From positions 1-13,877 of the forward strand of contig JAOXYB010081499.1 of the NCBI GenBank assembly GCA_028565635.1: 13,877 nt of DNA, read 5' to 3'. The position numbers and the translations under genes were made by a program. A model generated the notes under the pieces. The model saw nothing but the letters and a program-made list of their open reading frames with translations. It made no database searches and was not told where the DNA came from. Below, piece by piece: positions 9,570 through 13,877 of this stretch. Source of the stretch: Phoronis ovalis (taxonomy: Eukaryota > Phoronida > Phoronidae). How positions within the stretch are numbered: position 1 is the stretch's first letter; every line of letters begins with the position of its first letter.

Positions 9570-12500
9570 TTATTTTTTGCTCTTTTTCTTATTCTTTTTC
9601 TTTGGTTGTGAAGATGCAGCAGAAGTAGCTGCCTCGTCAGCATCACCCTCTTCTGTTATTTTCAATTCTTCTAATTCTTCACTAGGTGCAACTGTATCAG
9701 AAGGCTCCACATTATCACCATCTGCTGCTGCGTCTCCATTTTCACTAGGCACTTCAGTTGTCTGCTATAACAGAGAATATCACTTAGCTGCCTCGTCTCA
9801 AATTAAATCAATCACACAATCATACTGCATGTTGTGGTTTCGGCTACAATAGTTTAGTGCAGCTACAAGAGAACTACTTAGAAACCATTTTCATATTTGT
9901 GTGCAGTACATACGCTTATCACAAATTTATACTTTTACACAGTATAATATAAACTTGCTTAGCTAGTTTAGCCAACTAGTTTACTGTGATAAAAATTTAA
10001 GAGTTCGTAAACAAATATGAAAATAGTCATATGCATCTGTTACCACAAAAACCCCCATTAAAGTTAACACCATTAGTATTCATACTCTGGAAGAGTTGCA
10101 TTTTCTTATGTGTTACACAGTCTATGCATCTCCATTGACATTCCATTAAATCTATAATTAAATCACTGACAGAAACAAAAAGATTTATGGAATACATGTA
10201 CTAAAATTAATATGTCTGTGGAAATTTTATTTCTACTTTTTTTTAATTAAAGTTGAGGTAATAAACTAAGTGCCATGACTGACTATCTCTTTCTATTCAA
10301 ATTAAGTGTTGGAATGCAGGATCGTTATTACTAGGCAAAGCCAAAAGCATTACATAATGGATAAAAAAAGTAGTAGATTTCTTAGAAAACCAAACATTTT
10401 AGTCATGCAAAAAATATAATAATCTTATTACAGAAGATCAAAGGTTTAGCAAAGGAATGTCCACCATACAGTATACAGTATATTGAAATTTTTTTAAACC
10501 AAGCTGAATTTAAGCCCAAGCCCAAAAGTTGTATAATTAGATAGGTTAAGATGATAGACATGCATAACATTTAATTATCAAGCAACTAGCATGAAATAAA
10601 CCAAAGATTAGTTATCTTTCAACATGCGTGATGAGTAATAGTTATTATACATATCTGAAACCACAACATCCAAGAAATATATGCAATGTTTATCCAGCAT
10701 ACTTAAAGAGTTAATACTGCATGCACTGTTTGCTGTTGTAATAGGATATTAAAATATACATTTGAAAACAGAATAGTTTAGAATGATCTTTTAAAAAAGA
10801 ACTTGTTAAAATGAGTGTCACTTTCGGCGTTGTGGAAGAAAACTAATGACATAATACAACATAACTTCAGGACATCCTGCATACATGAAGGAATGTCTTA
10901 TTCTACTAGCTTAACTCCAAACCAAACAATTTCATCACTGAAATTTTCCAGTAAGTGACAAACATTTTTAACTGTTATCTCAAACTAAATATTTAATGAA
11001 ATGATATGTCGGAAGAGGAGAGAACCACAAACGGGGAAACATTAAACAAAAGAGCTTGGTTTGCGTACAACACTGGTTATCCGTAAAATGGATAAAATAA
11101 AACCAGGTATGGTTGACTATGAATTACTTCCAATATGATTCCTAAATGAAAATTCAACGAAGCATTAAGCACTAATTGTCTGTTTACATCAGGTTAGTTA
11201 CCAGAGCTCTCATGTTTACAAGATAAAAGGCAAAGGAGTATTGTAAGACACTTCCTGGGGAAAAACTTCACCCATATAATTCAAATTTTGGTGGGGTCGT
11301 CATGATTAGAAAGATTTGAGTCAAACGTCATGGTACTTAGCCTGACCTCTGCATTAGTATCTTTTGATGCTTTAGTGTCATCATCTTGATTATGACCTGC
11401 AGCAAAAAAAAATGTTATTAAACAGAAAAGCCTCAACCCAAATATTACACCACATTGCAGTTGCATTTCCAAAAATATGTAAAAAGTTGAGATATTTTTC
11501 TAACAAGTCTTAAACAATGTTAATGATGATGCACATTTTTAATCAAACTGTAATCGTGCCTCTTAGTATCTACTGGAAAGCTGTAATGAAAAATGAGGGG
11601 GGAGAGATGCAGTAAGGTGTTCAACCTAAAATAGTTTAAAGATTAAGTGTGCAACATAAAGCAGAGTATTTTTATTTATATATTCTTTAGTAACAGGTTT
11701 TTATATATGATGCTGCACAACAGACTATTTCTCTTTAATTTAATCCAAGAAAACTTCCACATGAAGTCTCATTCAGCTATTATGAATGAATTACTTCAGT
11801 ACAAGTACTAAGGAAGTTACTTATTAGCTGTGGAGAAAAGAATAGTGAATAACATTGGGATGCTGTATTAAATAACTAGTAACTTAGAACAATTGAGACA
11901 ATAATGTTGAATTATTTCGCTGAGAACATACATTATTATTTTATGTGCTAGCCTGCGACCTCTTCATCAACATAATAGTGCACTGGGAATATCAGCATGC
12001 TCAAGAATGTACAAGTGGGGTAAAAACCAATATTACTGTCCCAAAGAAATTACTTACCGGTATTTACAATTTGAAAAATATTAAATTATCAGGAAAACAA
12101 GGTGGATGAATCCTATAGTAGAAACTTTGGCTAACAAGCCAAGCCATGCAGGTACATTACAGAACTGTGTGTTGTGAAACATGGGGAGTTACCGCAGGCA
12201 CTATCAAAAATATTAGTGATGTGAAGGGGCCGAAAATTGGAAAACAGATATATTAAAAAAAGAGATATCCACCAAGTAAAAGCCACTCTCCCAATATTGA
12301 AATGGCACAAACTCTCTGTTATATCTTTCCTCATGTAGCTGATATACTCTTGTTACCCTCTTTCCTCTCTTATTGGGTGACAATGGCTTGCTCAGTAAGA
12401 TCTACAGATAACTTCAACCAATGAAGCAGATGCAGATTAGTATCTTGGTTTATGTAAAACAAAGGGAACGATTTGAAACGTGCAATACTGCCACACCACC

Positions 12501-13877
12501 ACCTAGCAAGCTGAAACTATACCTTTATCAGCTTTTTTGTCCAATTCAGTTTTCTGTTCCAAATCTGACTCAGTTTTAATCTCAGTTTTAGTTTGCTCAG
12601 TAGATGCTGCTGGTGTGGCAACAGAATTTTCTTCATTTGTATCAGGTTGAGCATCTGATTCTGGTTTTTCAGTTTCTGAACTTTCTACATCAAATTTTTC
12701 CTCTGATTCTGTTTTATTTGGGAAATCTTGTACTTTTTCTGAGTCAGATTTGGATTCAGATAGATCCTTTGCTTCTTTTTCATCATCAGGAATAGCATCA
12801 GTTTGCTCTGTAGAAATCCAAAGTTTAATTCGTAGATCGGCCGATTTATAGAAAGCCACACACTGCCATTTTACTACTTTCTACATATTAAAATGCTAAT
12901 TCTATACAGGTCAAATCCGACATATGCATATTCAGATTGGGTACTTAGTGTCTAATGATACAAACACAATGGATAAAAACTACCTCTACAAATTATTTTC
13001 CCAGAACTAACAGTGAAGGTAACAGGCTAACTGGTGATGTGAATGCACTTCCCCATAAAAATAACTTCAAATGAGAAAATAATAATAATAATAGGGAATA
13101 TATTAAAGCAAGTTTTCTTGACAACATCCAAAGCAGAAGCTTACCATGCCTGGTGTACATACACTGTGTTGTAAGCATTTTTGTGACCGTCAGCCAAAAA
13201 GATAACAAAACCTCTGATACCACAAAGGGTTTTATACTTTACCTCAGCAGATTTTGTTCAAAGCTCTGGAATTTTTACAAAGTCCCCTGTTATAATATAT
13301 TCTAATACGCTACCGAAAGGTATATTCTTATGTTACCACCTTCTTGTTAAAAAGTGGGCCTTCACTAATATGGTAAAGATATTTCATAAAGCAACAAAAA
13401 AAATAGCGGTTCAGGCAGGTCTGTAGCTACTTACACTGTACCTACTTATTCTAGCTGTACCAAATAGCAAACGAACCTAGGTTAATTTTTAGTCTCGGAT
13501 AAAAAATTCTTATACATAACGAAACATAATGAGCAGAAGGTGTAAACCAACAGACGTCCCTGAGAAGAAATGCATAAAACTGCTTTGACAATTACCTGTT
13601 GTTGCTACATCCGCAGCAGCAGTATCATCCTGGTCTGTAGACGGTTGTTCTTTTGGTTGACCTTCCTCACTGCAAGTAAAACATTTGAAGAAATACTAAA
13701 TGAGTCTTTACAAAAATTATTATTAACTTGTTACATAGTTACACGAATTACTGTTACTTTATAACAGTCTCATAGCCTTTCAAATACAACAGTTTCTAAT
13801 ACTTACTCAACATATTCCTGAACAGAATCTACGGTAATATTAGCTGATGTATCTTGTAAGCTTGTGTCTGCTTGTGA
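9570..13877 (-). CDS. Unrecognised acidic protein, C-terminal 223 residues, five exons, enters from the right edge
   Basis: Exons, in gene order: 13877–13807, 13669–13596, 12807–12523, 11396–11347, 9761–9570. Phases join without a stop (2,1,1,0), and TAA is at 9572–9570. The product is rich in Glu, Asp, Ser, Thr and Lys, with phrases such as VQEYVDEEGQPKEQ, TEKPESDAQPDTNEENS and EELEELKITEEGDADE. It ends PKKKNKKKSKK, a lysine cluster that could act in nuclear or nucleolar targeting or nucleic-acid binding. It lacks Lys at position -3, so it is not a classical KKXX or KXKXX ER-retrieval signal. I see no folded domain, Cys pattern or membrane segment; the region is probably disordered. The 5' part that would identify the protein is outside the window. 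Support for the exons is shared composition plus matching phases and splice sites, not homology, so an extra or skipped exon is possible. Confidence 0.7.
9762..11346 (-). other. Last intron of the acidic-tail gene (about 1,585 bases)
   Basis: The donor is GTCAGG after GCAGAG, and the acceptor is a tandem TAGCAG. The interior is AT-rich. A short plus-strand frame at 11006–11086 has no support. No transposon ends or RNA gene were recognised. Confidence 0.55.
11397..12522 (-). other. Penultimate intron of the acidic-tail gene (1,126 bases)
   Basis: It starts GTATAG and ends gctgcag on the minus strand. A strong donor-like CCGGTAAGT at about 12061–12053 (minus) has no open frame upstream, so I did not call an exon there. 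Nothing else was seen. Confidence 0.55.
12808..13595 (-). other. Intron before the large acidic exon (788 bases)
   Basis: It starts GTAATT and ends ttctacag on the minus strand. It contains a short AAT trinucleotide run at 13078–13093. The minus-strand frame at 13223–12993 reads as Leu/Ser-rich noise, unlike the acidic exons, and was not called. Confidence 0.55.
13078..13093. repeat. Short (AAT)n microsatellite
   Basis: About five tandem AAT units in an intron of the acidic-tail gene. It is too short to suggest function. Confidence 0.7.

Noticed and set aside
11006-11086. 26-residue plus-strand ORF beginning MSEEERTTNGETLNKRAW
   Set aside because: The composition is mildly protein-like, but it is short, isolated in an intron of a minus-strand gene, and has no splice or promoter support.
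12045-12120. Strong donor-like CCG|GTAAGT on the minus strand with an acceptor-like ctactatag upstream
   Set aside because: All three frames between the two sites contain stops, so it cannot be an internal coding exon. A non-coding or poison exon is possible but unsupported.
12604-12795. Leu/Phe-rich plus-strand frame opposite the acidic exon
   Set aside because: It is the antisense shadow of the Glu/Ser/Lys-rich exon at 12807–12523.

Overview
This window looks like nuclear DNA from an animal. It is AT-rich, with short exons split by introns of about 130 to 1,600 bases, standard GT–AG splice sites, non-autonomous transposon remnants and simple repeats. The two recognisable proteins are conserved animal proteins whose human relatives I recall. 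The general look suggests an invertebrate, perhaps a lophotrochozoan, but nothing in the sequence fixes the phylum. Nearly all simple open reading frames here are accidental; the real coding sequence appears only after the exons are joined.

Layout. (1) From 2572 leftwards on the minus strand lie the first five, probably six, coding exons of MEIOB, a meiotic single-stranded-DNA-binding protein related to RPA. The gene runs off the left edge. (2) Bases 2573–3117 form a head-to-head intergenic region of 545 bases, a likely shared promoter, holding an 18-base interrupted palindrome centred on CATGTG. (3) From 3118 to 8226 on the plus strand is a complete 11-exon gene encoding a 443-residue homologue of Njmu-R1 (human C17orf75). 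All exon phases join without a break. Its fifth intron (4963–5184) has the signature of a minor-class U12-type AT–AC intron. Intron 1 carries a probable tRNA-derived SINE with an ACTATT-like tail, and intron 4 carries a short hAT-like non-autonomous DNA transposon. (4) Bases 8227–9569 are the tail-to-tail region between Njmu-R1 and the next gene. (5) From 13877 down to 9570 on the minus strand are the last five exons of a gene I cannot name. They encode a strongly acidic, low-complexity C-terminal tail that ends in a lysine cluster.

MEIOB works in meiotic recombination. Njmu-R1 is known in human cells as a partner of the WDR11–FAM91A1 complex in vesicle capture at the trans-Golgi, and was first described from testis. 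A shared promoter could coordinate germline expression, but this is inference from gene order alone. All similarity statements rest on remembered human sequences, not on a search.
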